This document shows, piece by piece, positions 27,270-35,653 of a stretch of DNA of 64,000 bases. The DNA is from Sphingobium sp. 66-54. GTDB taxonomy: Bacteria; Pseudomonadota; Alphaproteobacteria; Sphingomonadales; Sphingomonadaceae. A program made the position numbers and the translations under genes. Each line of letters starts with the position of its first letter. Within the stretch, counting starts at the first letter, position 1. The notes beneath the pieces are model-generated. The model saw nothing but the letters and a program-made list of their open reading frames with translations, searched no databases and had not been told where the DNA came from. The stretch covers positions 124,001 through 188,000 of the forward strand of contig MKWI01000024.1 in assembly GCA_001899715.1 (NCBI GenBank). The letters run 5' to 3'.

Positions 27270-29014
27270 CAGACCAGGGCCTTGGCCTCATCGTCCATGA
27301 TGCCCGACACCTGGCTAGGATCGAGCAGCATGTCCGTATGCGCGGCGCCGGAGGGGATCATCGGGAAGCAGTTGGAGAGCTTCACGACATGGCAATCGAC
27401 CACCACCGGGCCGGGATGCGCGATCATCTCCGCGATGCCTGCCTCAAGCTGGTCGCGCGTCTCGATACGAATGCCCCGCGCACCATAGGCTTCGGCCAGC
27501 TTCACGAAGTTGGGCAGGCTGTCCGAGTAGCTGTGCGAATAGCGGCTCTCATAAGTCAGCTCCTGCCACTGGCGGACCATGCCCATATATTCGTTGTTGA
27601 GGATGAAGATCTTCACCGGCAGGCCATATTGGATGACCGTGCCCAGTTCCTGAATGTTCATCTGGATCGAGGCATCGCCGGCAATGTCGATCACAAGCGC
27701 GTCGGGATTACCGAGCTGTGCGCCGATTGCCGCCGGAAAGCCGTAGCCCATGGTGCCGAGACCGCCGGAGGTGAGCCACTTGTTCGGCGCATCGAAGTGG
27801 AAATGCTGTGCCGCCCACATCTGATGCTGGCCGACCTCCGTAGTGATGATCGTCTGGCGGCCGCGCGTCGCCTCGTAGAGCGCGGCGATGGCGCGTTGCG
27901 GCATGATCTCCTTGCCCATCTCGATATAGTCGAGGCTCTTGCGAGCGCGCCATTCCTCGATCCGGTGCCACCAGTCGCGCAGGTCCGGCTTCTTGAACCC
28001 GCGCGCCTTGAGGGCGGCGATCAGCGCTTCGATCGCCCGGCCGCTGTCGGCGACGATGGGAATATCGACCGGAATGATCTTGTTGATCGAACTGCGGTCG
28101 ATATCGACATGGATCTTCTTGCTGTTCGGCGCGAAGGCATCGAGCCGGCCGGTCACGCGGTCGTCGAAGCGGGCGCCCAGGCACAGGATGAGGTCGGCCT
28201 GGTTCATCGCCCAGTTGGACTCGTAGGTGCCGTGCATGCCCAGCATCCCCAGCCATTGCGGCGAGGAGGCCGGGAAGGCGCCGAGGCCCATCAGCGTGGA
28301 GGTGACGGGTGCGCCGGTCATCTCCGCCAGCGCCCGCAGCGCGGCCGAGGCTTCCGGGCCGGAGTTGATGATGCCGCCGCCTGAATAGATGATCGGCCGC
28401 TCCGCCGCTGCGATCAGGTCGGCCGCGCGGGCGATCGCCTCCGGGTCTGGCTCGACCTGCGGCTGATAACGGGGGTGGGCATTGAGGGCGGGGCGCTCAT
28501 ATTCGGCGGTCGCGACCTGCACGTCCTTGGGAATGTCAATGACCACCGGGCCGGGACGGCCTGCCGTGGCGATATAGAACGCCTCGTGGATGACGCGGGC
28601 GAGGTCGCCGGGGTCCTTCACCAGATAATTATGCTTGGTGCAGTGGCGGGTGAGGCCGACCGTGTCCGCCTCCTGGAAGGCGTCCGAGCCGATCAGGTGC
28701 GTAGCGACCTGCCCGGTGATGACGACGATGGGGATGGAATCCATCAGCGCATCGGTGATGCCGGTGATTGCATTCGTCGCGCCGGGGCCGGAGGTGACGA
28801 GGACGACGCCGGGTTTGCCTGTCGAGCGCGCATAGCCCTCGGCCGCGTGCGCGGCCGCCTGCTCGTGGCGGACGAGGACGTGCTTGATCGTGGGATGCTC
28901 GTAGATGGTATCGTAGATGGGCAGCACCGCGCCGCCCGGATAACCGAACACCGTATCGACCCCCAGGTCGACCAGACATTGAACCAAAATATCGGCGCCG
29001 CTTCTCTCGGCCAC
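27269..29014 (-). CDS. ilvB: acetolactate synthase large (catalytic) subunit
   Basis: 581 residues from GTG 29014 with AAGGAG upstream. The N-terminal ThDP-binding part has VFGYPGGAVLPIYDTIY and the catalytic Glu in LVRHEQAAAHAAEGYAR. The middle FAD domain contains GMHGTYESNWAMNQADLILC. The C-terminal ThDP/Mg site is VIDIAGDASIQMNIQELGT with FILNNEYMGMVRQWQ. It condenses pyruvate with pyruvate or 2-ketobutyrate, the first committed step to valine, leucine and isoleucine. First gene of the operon. Confidence 0.97.
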   Translation of the reverse strand: MAERSGADILVQCLVDLGVDTVFGYPGGAVLPIYDTIYEHPTIKHVLVRHEQAAAHAAEGYARSTGKPGVVLVTSGPGATNAITGITDALMDSIPIVVITGQVATHLIGSDAFQEADTVGLTRHCTKHNYLVKDPGDLARVIHEAFYIATAGRPGPVVIDIPKDVQVATAEYERPALNAHPRYQPQVEPDPEAIARAADLIAAAERPIIYSGGGIINSGPEASAALRALAEMTGAPVTSTLMGLGAFPASSPQWLGMLGMHGTYESNWAMNQADLILCLGARFDDRVTGRLDAFAPNSKKIHVDIDRSSINKIIPVDIPIVADSGRAIEALIAALKARGFKKPDLRDWWHRIEEWRARKSLDYIEMGKEIMPQRAIAALYEATRGRQTIITTEVGQHQMWAAQHFHFDAPNKWLTSGGLGTMGYGFPAAIGAQLGNPDALVIDIAGDASIQMNIQELGTVIQYGLPVKIFILNNEYMGMVRQWQELTYESRYSHSYSDSLPNFVKLAEAYGARGIRIETRDQLEAGIAEMIAHPGPVVVDCHVVKLSNCFPMIPSGAAHTDMLLDPSQVSGIMDDEAKALV

Positions 29015-29591
29015 AGGAGGCTCCTTGACAATCGCTATGCCGCGCCATGGGCGAAACCCCAGGTGCTGACAAGGCTGGTGCTCCTAACCATTATAAAATG
29101 GCGTGTCAACAATCATTATTGTAATAAAATTATAATTCAGCCAGCATGAGCATTATATCCTGTTTTTGGGTGGGCGCTGCGGCAAGGCCCGTCATCCCGC
29201 AATAACGTCACTGGCGGCTCATGAGACAGAGAGATGAGACCGGTTGATGCTGCATCGCACAGGAAATGTCGTGTGGGGCGTGGGGCGAGTATGGGTTGCC
29301 GCGTCGCTGAGCTAAGCGGTGTGGACGAATTCGGCCCTGTAGCCACGCCCTCCCGTCGCCCCGGACTTGATCCGCTTCCCGATCGCACGCAAAAATTCAA
29401 ACAGATCGCAGTCATGGAAATACCCAACCGGTGCCGTTCGCATTCCATTATCTGCGAATGAGAAAGCGGGACCCCGGATCAAGTCCGGGTGCCGATGGTC
29501 GGATCCGTTACGATGCTACCACTATACCCGCCGATCTGCTGCGGAACTGGGCGTTTGAAGCCGGCCAATCCTTAATTGGCATGCCCCGCGC
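29015..29591. other. 577-base gene-free region upstream of ilvB
   Basis: No convincing gene. Nearest ilvB an AT-rich stretch (29088-29157) carries TATAAT hexamers on the minus strand at 29090-29095 and 29152-29157 and a TTGACA at 29104-29109, but no pair has normal sigma-70 spacing. A seven-codon ORF on the minus strand (MLMLAEL, starting about 29146) has three leucine codons and could be a leader peptide; no attenuator hairpin was found. The rest holds the repeat pair listed separately. Confidence 0.6.
29359..29489. repeat. inverted pair of REP-like elements
   Basis: CCCCGGACTTGATCCG at 29359-29374 and CGGATCAAGTCCGGG at 29475-29489 are inverted copies of an intergenic motif that is frequent in alphaproteobacterial genomes. 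The two arms, 100 bases apart, could form a long hairpin. Confidence 0.6.
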
Positions 29592-30146
29592 CTAGCCAGC
29601 CGCGAAGGCGCTGCCGAGCAGCGTCAGCAGCTTGACGTCCACCGCAGAGCCCTGGGCGCGGCGCTCGGTGAGCCAGTCGGCGAGGCTGTCGAGCGCGACG
29701 CGGTGGACGCGAATGTCCTCCCCCGGCACGCCGCCGCCATTGCCGGTTCGCACGAGATCGTAGGCGCGAAACAGGGTGAAGCTCTCCGAAACCATTCCCG
29801 GCGAACTCCAGAAGCGGCCGAGCGAGACCATTCGGCCGGGGCGGTACCCGGTCTCCTCCTCAAGCTCGCGCGCGGCGGCAAGGGCAGGGTCCTCGCCCGC
29901 CGTCTCGTCGCCGACCAGCCCGGCGGGCAGCTCGATGCAGCGGCAGCCGAGCGGCACGCGATACTGGTCGACCAGCAGAACGTGGCGTTCCCCGTCCACC
30001 TCGTCGATGGCGAGGATCACGGCCGCGCCAATGCCGCGCGTGCGACTCACATATTCCCAGCGGCCGCGCCGCTTGGCCGCGATGAACCGGCCTTCCCACA
30101 TCAGTTCTTCGGGGAAGCGGGCTTCGTCTTCGGGGGATGGGGTCAC
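29592..30146 (-). CDS. Nudix hydrolase, ADP-ribose pyrophosphatase type
   Basis: 184 residues from GTG 30146 (GTGA overlap with the upstream TPM gene). The Nudix box is complete: G-x5-E-x7-R-E-L-E-E-E-T-G-Y, in GDETAGEDPALAAA followed by RELEEETGY at about residues 80-102. ELPAGLVG just before it is typical of ADP-ribose/nucleoside-diphosphate sugar pyrophosphatases. It probably hydrolyses ADP-ribose or a related nucleotide sugar. It is the last gene of lemA-TPM-TPM-nudix. Confidence 0.9.
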   Translation of the reverse strand: MTPSPEDEARFPEELMWEGRFIAAKRRGRWEYVSRTRGIGAAVILAIDEVDGERHVLLVDQYRVPLGCRCIELPAGLVGDETAGEDPALAAARELEEETGYRPGRMVSLGRFWSSPGMVSESFTLFRAYDLVRTGNGGGVPGEDIRVHRVALDSLADWLTERRAQGSAVDVKLLTLLGSAFAAG

Positions 30147-30826
30147 AATTCGATCAACCTGTCCGGCAATTCATTGGGATTGGTGCCCGTTCTCGGGCAA
30201 TGTTCGGCGAGGATAGTTCCGGCCTTCTCGATTGCCAGTGCCATGCCTTGTGCGATGCGCCCGGCGCGCACCTCGTCGATCATCGCGGCCATCGCCTCGC
30301 CCCAGACTTCCGGGGAGACCCTGGTGGCGATAGCCTCATCGGCCACGATCTCGGCGCGGTGCTCGTCGAGCGAGAGATAGAGCAGCACGCCGGTGAGATG
30401 CGCCGTGCGTGCCTCCGCCGCCGTGCGGAACAGCAGCAACGCCCGCCGCCGCACCCGCCGTGCCTTGGTGCTGCGCGGCGTGAAGAGCATGCGCAGCGTG
30501 GGGATGGCGAGCAGGTAGCGCACCGCCAGGAACTTGAGGATCATGTGGCCGAGCAGCAGGAGCAGCAGCATGCGCAACGGCAGTTCGTGGGTCCACTCGC
30601 CGAGCAGCCGGATCAGCGTCTGCTCATACCAATGTGGGAACGCCGCCGCCACGGCTGGTACGAGGAAGGCGCACAGGATCGCCCAGTGCAGGCCGACATC
30701 GTGATACGCGTCCGACCGGCGCGCGACGATGGTGACGATCTCGGCGTCGGTATCCGTTTCCGCCCTGGCGACCGCGTCGGTGATGAGGCGATGGTCCGCC
30801 TCGCTCATGGTCATGCGCTTGCCCAT
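30143..30826 (-). CDS. TPM-domain membrane protein (second of pair)
   Basis: 227 residues from ATG 30826, sharing one base with the stop of the first TPM gene. The N-terminal part DHRLITDAVARAETDTDAEI and VTIVARRSDAY opens a TPM (Psb32/MOLO-1-like) domain, interrupted by two membrane helices (about residues 45-65 and 85-115). RRVRRRALLLFRTAAEAR and TGVLLYLSLDEHRAEIVAD continue the TPM fold. Related pairs sit next to lemA in many proteobacteria. Biochemical role unclear; envelope maintenance is an inference. Confidence 0.82.
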   Translation of the reverse strand: MGKRMTMSEADHRLITDAVARAETDTDAEIVTIVARRSDAYHDVGLHWAILCAFLVPAVAAAFPHWYEQTLIRLLGEWTHELPLRMLLLLLLGHMILKFLAVRYLLAIPTLRMLFTPRSTKARRVRRRALLLFRTAAEARTAHLTGVLLYLSLDEHRAEIVADEAIATRVSPEVWGEAMAAMIDEVRAGRIAQGMALAIEKAGTILAEHCPRTGTNPNELPDRLIEL

Positions 30827-31656
30827 CACCAGCCCCCGCTCGCGCCGCCGCCGCCGAAGCTGCCGCCGCCGCCGGAGAAACCGCCGCCTCCGCCCCAGCC
30901 GCCACCGCCGCCCCAACCGCCGCCTCCACCCCAGTGATCGTCGTCGCGGTCGCGGAAGGCGCTGCGCAGCGCGGCGTCGACGCCCCAGATGATGATCGGG
31001 TTGATACCGCCGCGATAGCGCCGCCCGCGCCCCATGCCGCGCGAGAGCGGCAGCAGCACGAAGACGAGGATGAAGATCACGATGACGATGGCGGTGCCGA
31101 TGTCGCTGCCGGAAAATTGCTGCTGCCTTCGTCCGGCATCGGCGGCGACCTTGCGCTGCTGATCGGGCGGCAGCTCGATGATGCGGACGATCTCGTCCAC
31201 GCCGGCGTTGATGCCGCCCGCCATATCGCCCGCCTTGAAACGTGGCGTGATGACGTCGCGGATGATGCGGCCGGAGAGCGCATCGGTGAAGATCGGCTCC
31301 AGCCCGTAGCCGACCTGGATGGTCAGCCGCCGCTCGTTGGGCGCGACGAGCAGGACGAGGCCGTTATTCTCCTCCTTCTCGCCGATGCCCCAGGTGCGGC
31401 CGAGCCGATAGCCATAGTCGCCGATCTCATAGCCTTCGAGGCTGGGGACAGTCGCCACCACCACCTGCCGGCCAGTCGTCTGCTCCAGCGCTGCGAGCTT
31501 CTGCTCGATCTGTTGCGATGTCGCGGGATCGAGCAGGCTGGCGGCGTCCACCACCCGGCCGGTGAGCGGCGGGAAGGTCTGTGCCGGCGCCGCGTCGGGG
31601 CGCAGCGCCAGCATCAGGAACGCGAGCAGGAGCAGGCAGGCGCGGGGCAGGGCCAT
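30826..31656 (-). CDS. TPM-domain (YgcG-type) protein with Gly-rich tail
   Basis: 276 residues from ATG 31656; a TTG at 31707 overlapping lemA is an alternative. A signal peptide (LLLLAFLMLALRPDAAPAQ) precedes a TPM domain: GRVVDAASLLDPATSQQIEQ, VVVATVPSLEGYEI, NNGLVLLVAPNERRLTIQVG. A membrane helix (about 205-222) anchors it. The last 35-40 residues are Gly-Trp/Ser repeats (WGGGGG type). Such YgcG-like proteins pair with LemA in the cell envelope. The low-complexity tail is typical of the family. Confidence 0.85.
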   Translation of the reverse strand: MALPRACLLLLAFLMLALRPDAAPAQTFPPLTGRVVDAASLLDPATSQQIEQKLAALEQTTGRQVVVATVPSLEGYEIGDYGYRLGRTWGIGEKEENNGLVLLVAPNERRLTIQVGYGLEPIFTDALSGRIIRDVITPRFKAGDMAGGINAGVDEIVRIIELPPDQQRKVAADAGRRQQQFSGSDIGTAIVIVIFILVFVLLPLSRGMGRGRRYRGGINPIIIWGVDAALRSAFRDRDDDHWGGGGGWGGGGGWGGGGGFSGGGGSFGGGGASGGW

Positions 31657-31703
31657 GATGAATGCGGGGCCTTGTGTGGCCCCTGTCCTTTTGCTCAGGG
31701 CGC

Positions 31704-32321
31704 TCAACTGCCGTTGAACATCGCGCCGACGTCGGGCGCGGTGTCCGCTCCGGCCTTGGCCTCGAACGGCGTCATCGGTTTGGCGCCGTGGACCAGCTTG
31801 GCGCCGATCATCTCGGGGAAGGTGCGGATGCGGGTGTTATAATCCTGCACTGCCCCGTTGTAATCGCGAATCGAGATATTGATGCGATTCTCGGTGCCTT
31901 CGAGCTGGGTCATCAGGTCGGCGAAACGCGCCTGGCTCTTGAGGTCGGGATATTGCTCGACGGTGACGAGCAGCCGGCTCAGTGAGCTGGAGACGTTGGC
32001 CTGCGCCTGCTGGAAGGCCTGCACCTTCGCCGGATCGGTCAGATCGTCGGCGGTGAGCTTGACCTGCGTGGCGGAGGCGCGGGCGTTGATGACGCCCTCC
32101 AGCGTGCTGCGCTCGATGGTGGAGGCGCTACGTGCTGTGGCGACGAGATTGGGAATGAGATCGGCGCGGCGTTGATAGGCCGCCTGCACGTCCGCCCACT
32201 TGGCCTTGGCATTTTCCTCGGCGGTAGGCACCGAGTTGATACCGCAGGCGGCCAGCGACAGCGTGGCCAGCATCAGCAGGAGGGAGCGAAGCAGCGGAAT
32301 GCGCGGGGAGGGGATAACCAT
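31704..32321 (-). CDS. lemA: LemA-family lipoprotein
   Basis: 205 residues from ATG 32321, which has GAGAGG upstream. Signal sequence with lipobox LAAC at about residues 21-24, unlike many LemA proteins that have a plain membrane anchor. The helical LemA domain shows AKWADVQAAYQRRADLIPNL, VATARSASTIERSTLEGVIN, RLLVTVEQYPDLKSQARFAD, LMTQLEGTENRINISIRDYN and FPEMIG. First gene of the lemA-TPM-TPM-nudix set. Confidence 0.93.
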   Translation of the reverse strand: MVIPSPRIPLLRSLLLMLATLSLAACGINSVPTAEENAKAKWADVQAAYQRRADLIPNLVATARSASTIERSTLEGVINARASATQVKLTADDLTDPAKVQAFQQAQANVSSSLSRLLVTVEQYPDLKSQARFADLMTQLEGTENRINISIRDYNGAVQDYNTRIRTFPEMIGAKLVHGAKPMTPFEAKAGADTAPDVGAMFNGS

Positions 32322-32488
32322 GGACGTCAACCTCTCATCTGGCCGGGCCATCCGCCGGCGATAAGGACAAATAGAAAGTTGCCAGCCGCCCCGCAACATC
32401 ATTACCCATGGCATGGCATCGGGCGCGACTGCGGATCCTCCGCACCGCGCGCATGCGCTCCGGCGGGTTTCGGCCAAGGGGAAAGAAA

Positions 32489-32896
32489 ATGCTGTCAGAA
32501 TTCAAGACCTTCATCGCACGCGGCAATGCGCTCGATCTGGCGGTCGGCGTGATTATCGGCGCGGCCTTCGGCACCATCGTGAGTTCGCTTACCGACGATA
32601 TCATCATGCCCATCGTCGGCGCGATCTTCGGCGGGCTCGATTTCTCCAACCATTTCATCCCGCTCGCCGCCGTGCCGGCGGGGACCGCGCCGACACTGGC
32701 GGCCATGAAAGCGGCTAATGTGCCGGTGTTCGCTTACGGCAGCTTCATCACGGCGGTACTTAACTTCCTGATCCTCGCCTTCATCATCTTCCTGATCGTG
32801 CGGCAGGCGAACCGTCTGCTCGGCCGCAAGGATGAACCGGCGGGGCCGACCGAAGTCGATCTGCTCACCGAAATCCGCGATGCGCTGAAGAAATAA
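32489..32896 (+). CDS. mscL: large-conductance mechanosensitive channel
   Basis: 135 residues from ATG 32489 with AAGGGG upstream. MscL features: [20 protein letters not shown] and [20 protein letters not shown] form the N-terminal helix and pore-lining TM1; a periplasmic loop follows, then [20 protein letters not shown] is TM2, and the C-terminal bundle [15 protein letters not shown]. It opens on membrane tension to release solutes in hypo-osmotic shock. Length is normal. Confidence 0.97.
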   Translation: MLSEFKTFIARGNALDLAVGVIIGAAFGTIVSSLTDDIIMPIVGAIFGGLDFSNHFIPLAAVPAGTAPTLAAMKAANVPVFAYGSFITAVLNFLILAFIIFLIVRQANRLLGRKDEPAGPTEVDLLTEIRDALKK

Positions 32897-33016
32897 GCGG
32901 AGGGCGGCGCCGTCGGTGGGCGGCGCCGTTCGTCCTCGCCGGGAACCAACCGGGCCCGAAAACGCTTTTGTTTCCAGTCCAATGGCACGAGCCAGGACGC
33001 AACAGGAGACAAAAGC

Positions 33017-33286
33017 GTGAAGAAATCGATGATTTTTGCCGCCATCGCGGCCCCCATGGCGCTTGCCGCCTGCGGTTCCCAGGAGGCGCAGAACGTCGAA
33101 AACGCCTATGACAATCAGGCTGACATCATCGACAACCAGGCCGCCAATCTCGAAGCGGCCGGCGAGAATGCCGCCGATGCGGTCCAGGCCAACACGGCCA
33201 ACGCCGCGGATCGGCTGAGCAACGCCGCCGATGCGGTGCGCGCGGAAGGCGAAGCGAAGGCCGACGCCATCGACGCCAGCAAATAA
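33017..33286 (+). CDS. small lipoprotein, Ala/Asn-rich
   Basis: 89 residues from GTG 33017 with AGGAGAC upstream. Signal peptide with lipobox LAAC at about residues 16-19. The mature part is an amphipathic, Ala-Asn-Asp-rich helix with heptad-like repeats (ENAADAVQANTANAADRLSN). It resembles other small envelope lipoproteins with coiled-coil mature parts; no specific family is recognised. Confidence 0.75.
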   Translation: MKKSMIFAAIAAPMALAACGSQEAQNVENAYDNQADIIDNQAANLEAAGENAADAVQANTANAADRLSNAADAVRAEGEAKADAIDASK

Positions 33287-33341
33287 ATATCCCCGGAAAG
33301 CGGGCCGATACGCCCGTCCGGCGAATGGACGATCTCCCTTC

Positions 33342-33368
33342 GGGCGCGCCTCATGATTGGGCGCGCCC
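33342..33368 (+). terminator. hairpin downstream of the small lipoprotein gene
   Basis: GGGCGCGCC (33342-33350) pairs with GGCGCGCCC (33360-33368). A short ATTCGATTG follows rather than a T-run. Confidence 0.5.
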
Positions 33369-33454
33369 ATTCGATTGTCGGCGCCCGGCCCTTAGGCGGG
33401 CGGTGCAAGGGCTTTTCTTTGCTGCGACAGCCCCTATATCAGGCGGGCCGGTTC

Positions 33455-33840
33455 AACCGGCTATGGCGATAAACTGCGGCGTGCAATAGGCGCAGCGGAC
33501 CCGGGGGCGGTACCCGGCGGCTCCACCAGGATTAGCGCTCTTTCATGGAGCACTGCTGCTGATGGGGCCGAACTAGGATCGACGTGTGCTGAAAAGCGTT
33601 GTTTTCGCCCGGGCTGAGTAACCCGTTAAAGGCTCAAAACCCATAAGTGCCAACGATAACGAAGCACTTGCTCTCGCAGCGTAATTGAGGGCCTCACGGC
33701 CTGACATTACCCTAAAAGAACGCGGCTGGGCCAGCCGGGCAACAGAATGGATTCCAGCGGTTCGGGGAGCACCGGGCAACAGAAGCTCCCCACTTTCTCC
33801 GTCGCAGGAACAGCCGTCACCAGACGGGAGGCGGTTCATT
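33455..33840 (+). ncRNA. ssrA: two-piece (circularly permuted) tmRNA
   Basis: The acceptor piece comes first and ends CTCCACCA at 33521-33528, after a T-arm-like CCGGG / CCCGG stem. After a removed linker (33529 to about 33563) the coding piece starts with GGGGCCGAACTAGGATCGAC at 33564; its GGGGCC pairs with GGCTCC of the acceptor end. The tag reads GCC to TAA at 33649-33684 and encodes ANDNEALALAA. Permuted tmRNA genes of this order are characteristic of alphaproteobacteria. It rescues stalled ribosomes with SmpB. The outer ends are approximate. Confidence 0.93.
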
Positions 33841-34046
33841 ACGAATCGACGTGATAAACGAATCAGTTTTATTACAGGAATATGACATATACTAAGCAGG
33901 CTCACATTTTGTCATAATAATTAAGAATAATATCGCGTATTATCAAATAGATAGAAGAAAATAATTATTTTTATGCTCCTATTGCCACGGAGTCATGAAA
34001 TTGAAACAATCCTCTCACGAACGACAGAATCGGAGAGGGAAAAGAG
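33841..34046. other. AT-rich spacer after tmRNA
   Basis: No gene seen. The part from about 33885 to 33985 is strikingly AT-rich for this genome. It probably holds the promoter of the next gene; I could not fix -10/-35 boxes with confidence. Confidence 0.5.
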
Positions 34047-34397
34047 ATGGTTATCAAGGCGTTGATTGTAGGCGGCGTGGCATTGGCGAGCCTCTGCGCC
34101 GGTGCCGTCCAGGCCGCGCCGGCAGCGTCGGGCGATTATGCCGCGGCGGCCATTGCGTCCGGCCAACTCACCGAGGCGGAGCGCGCATTGCAGCCGGCCA
34201 GCTATGCCGATGCCGACGATCCGGCCCGGCTCATCAATATCGCCACGGTCTTTGCGCGCACCCAGCGCCTCGACGACGCGCGTGCCGCGCTGACGAGGGT
34301 TCGTGCGCTCCCGGCCGAGCAACTCGAACTGGCCAATGGTGCCAGCTATTCCAGCCATCAGATCGCGGCGGCCATGTTGCAGCGACTGGGCCAGTAA
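34047..34397 (+). CDS. small exported TPR-like protein
   Basis: 116 residues from ATG 34047 after GGAGAGGGAAAAGAG. A signal peptide (about residues 1-24, ending AVQAAPA) precedes a helical domain with tetratricopeptide-like pairs: AAAIASGQLTEAERALQ and DDPARLINIATVFARTQRLD, then DARAALTRVRAL. Proteins of this size and type are frequent in sphingomonads and probably act in the periplasm. No specific partner is indicated by the neighbours. Confidence 0.78.
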   Translation: MVIKALIVGGVALASLCAGAVQAAPAASGDYAAAAIASGQLTEAERALQPASYADADDPARLINIATVFARTQRLDDARAALTRVRALPAEQLELANGASYSSHQIAAAMLQRLGQ

Positions 34398-34789
34398 TCC
34401 GCCTGTTATCGGGCATGGCGCGGGCTTTGGTCCCGCGCCATGCTACTGAAGCGGGGCCGGCGCCTTCGAAATTTGCGGCCTTATCTTGTGCAAATGGGGA
34501 TGACCGGGCCGTTGAGCCGGTGACACTGCCGCAACTTGTCTCGCCGGATCCCTCCTGCGCGTATCCTGCATGAACTGGCGGTAGCGCCCCGTTGCTCGGC
34601 TTTCGCTGGCGCTTTTCCGGGCCGTCTTTCTCGAATGACCTCCGCCCTTGAGCGCGCGCCCTCCTTCATCCTTCGCGTTTCGCATGGGCGCAGTTATGAC
34701 GGTGCGTCGGTCATGCTGTTCGACCCTCCGTCGGATCGTCATACGGATCAGATAACGGGGCAGCGGCAGTCAGGGATTGGGGGAAGCGA
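34398..34789. other. 392-base gene-free region with a strong hairpin
   Basis: A perfect 12-bp hairpin, GCATGGCGCGGG (34413-34424) with CCCGCGCCATGC (34432-34443), lies 16 bases after the TPR-like gene and probably ends its transcript. The remaining 340 bases hold no ORF with a ribosome site and sensible composition. The acid phosphatase promoter should be in its right part. Confidence 0.6.
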
Positions 34790-35623
34790 ATGCGCGTTAG
34801 CCTGTCACTTGCCATTGTCATCGCTGCGGGGACCGCGTCGGTAGCCGCCGCGCAGCCCGAGCGGCCCTCCGGCTACCTCGCACCCGGAGAACTCGATGTG
34901 ACGGCGGTGCTGGAGCCGGCGCCGCGCCCCGGCGATCCGCGCTACGAGGCGGACCGCGACATCTTCCGCGATACCCGCAAGCTGGTCGGCACGCCGCGCT
35001 ACCAACTCGCGCGGAACGATGCGGACGTTCGCCCAGCCGCGATGTTGTACGCCTTCAGTTGCGCGGCTGGTATCGCGCTCACGCCCGAGAATGCACCGCG
35101 CCTGCTGCGGGTGCTCCAGCGCGCCACCGCCGATGGTGGGGCGCAGATGGGCAAGGCAAAGGAGCAATATAAGCGCGAGCGCCCCTACGTGATCGACCAG
35201 GGGCCGACCTGTCAGCCGCCCGAGGAGCTGTTCGAGCGTGCCCATAATCGCGCGAGCTACGACTATCCCTCCGGCCATACTATCGCGGGCTGGACCTGGG
35301 CGCTGGTCCTCGCCAGCGTCATGCCCGATCGGGCGCAGAGCCTCTTGCAGCGCGGCCGCGCTTATGGGCAAAGCCGCTACATATGCGGCATGCACAATTA
35401 CAGCGCGGTCGAGGCGGGCATGCTCGCGGCCACGAGCACCTTCGCGCTGGTCCAGACGAAGCCGGCCTATCAGGCGGACCTCAAGGTGGCGCGCGCCGAG
35501 ATCGACGGGTTGCGGAAGCGGGGTGAAGCCGCGCCTGCGACTGCGATTTGCAATGCCGAGAGCGCGCTGATTGCACAGCCCGTCCTGCCGGTGACGGCGC
35601 CTGCACCGGGCACGGCGCCATGA
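34790..35623 (+). CDS. class A acid phosphatase (PAP2 superfamily) with altered third motif
   Basis: 277 residues from ATG 34790 (GGGGGAAG upstream), with a signal peptide cut after about residue 21. PAP2 motifs: K124...R131-P132, PSGHT at 160-164 and SRYICGMH with His202. The class A pattern has Asp four residues after this His (SRxxxxxHxxxD); here that position is Ala206, within NYSAVEAG. The Asp normally orients the nucleophilic His, so activity may be reduced or altered. The C-terminus has a Pro-Ala tail. Likely a periplasmic non-specific phosphatase or a relative with another role. Confidence 0.88.
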   Translation: MRVSLSLAIVIAAGTASVAAAQPERPSGYLAPGELDVTAVLEPAPRPGDPRYEADRDIFRDTRKLVGTPRYQLARNDADVRPAAMLYAFSCAAGIALTPENAPRLLRVLQRATADGGAQMGKAKEQYKRERPYVIDQGPTCQPPEELFERAHNRASYDYPSGHTIAGWTWALVLASVMPDRAQSLLQRGRAYGQSRYICGMHNYSAVEAGMLAATSTFALVQTKPAYQADLKVARAEIDGLRKRGEAAPATAICNAESALIAQPVLPVTAPAPGTAP

Positions 35624-35653
35624 CGCTGCGCTGCTTGCTATCCTGACGCCCGC

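Noticed and set aside
33573..33905. Minus-strand ORF across the tmRNA
   Set aside because: The region is explained by tmRNA structure and the tag sequence; the protein has no plausible features.
34443..34844. ORFs on both strands in the gap before the acid phosphatase
   Set aside because: Low-complexity Arg/Pro-rich translation, no ribosome site, and overlap with a hairpin or with the phosphatase start.
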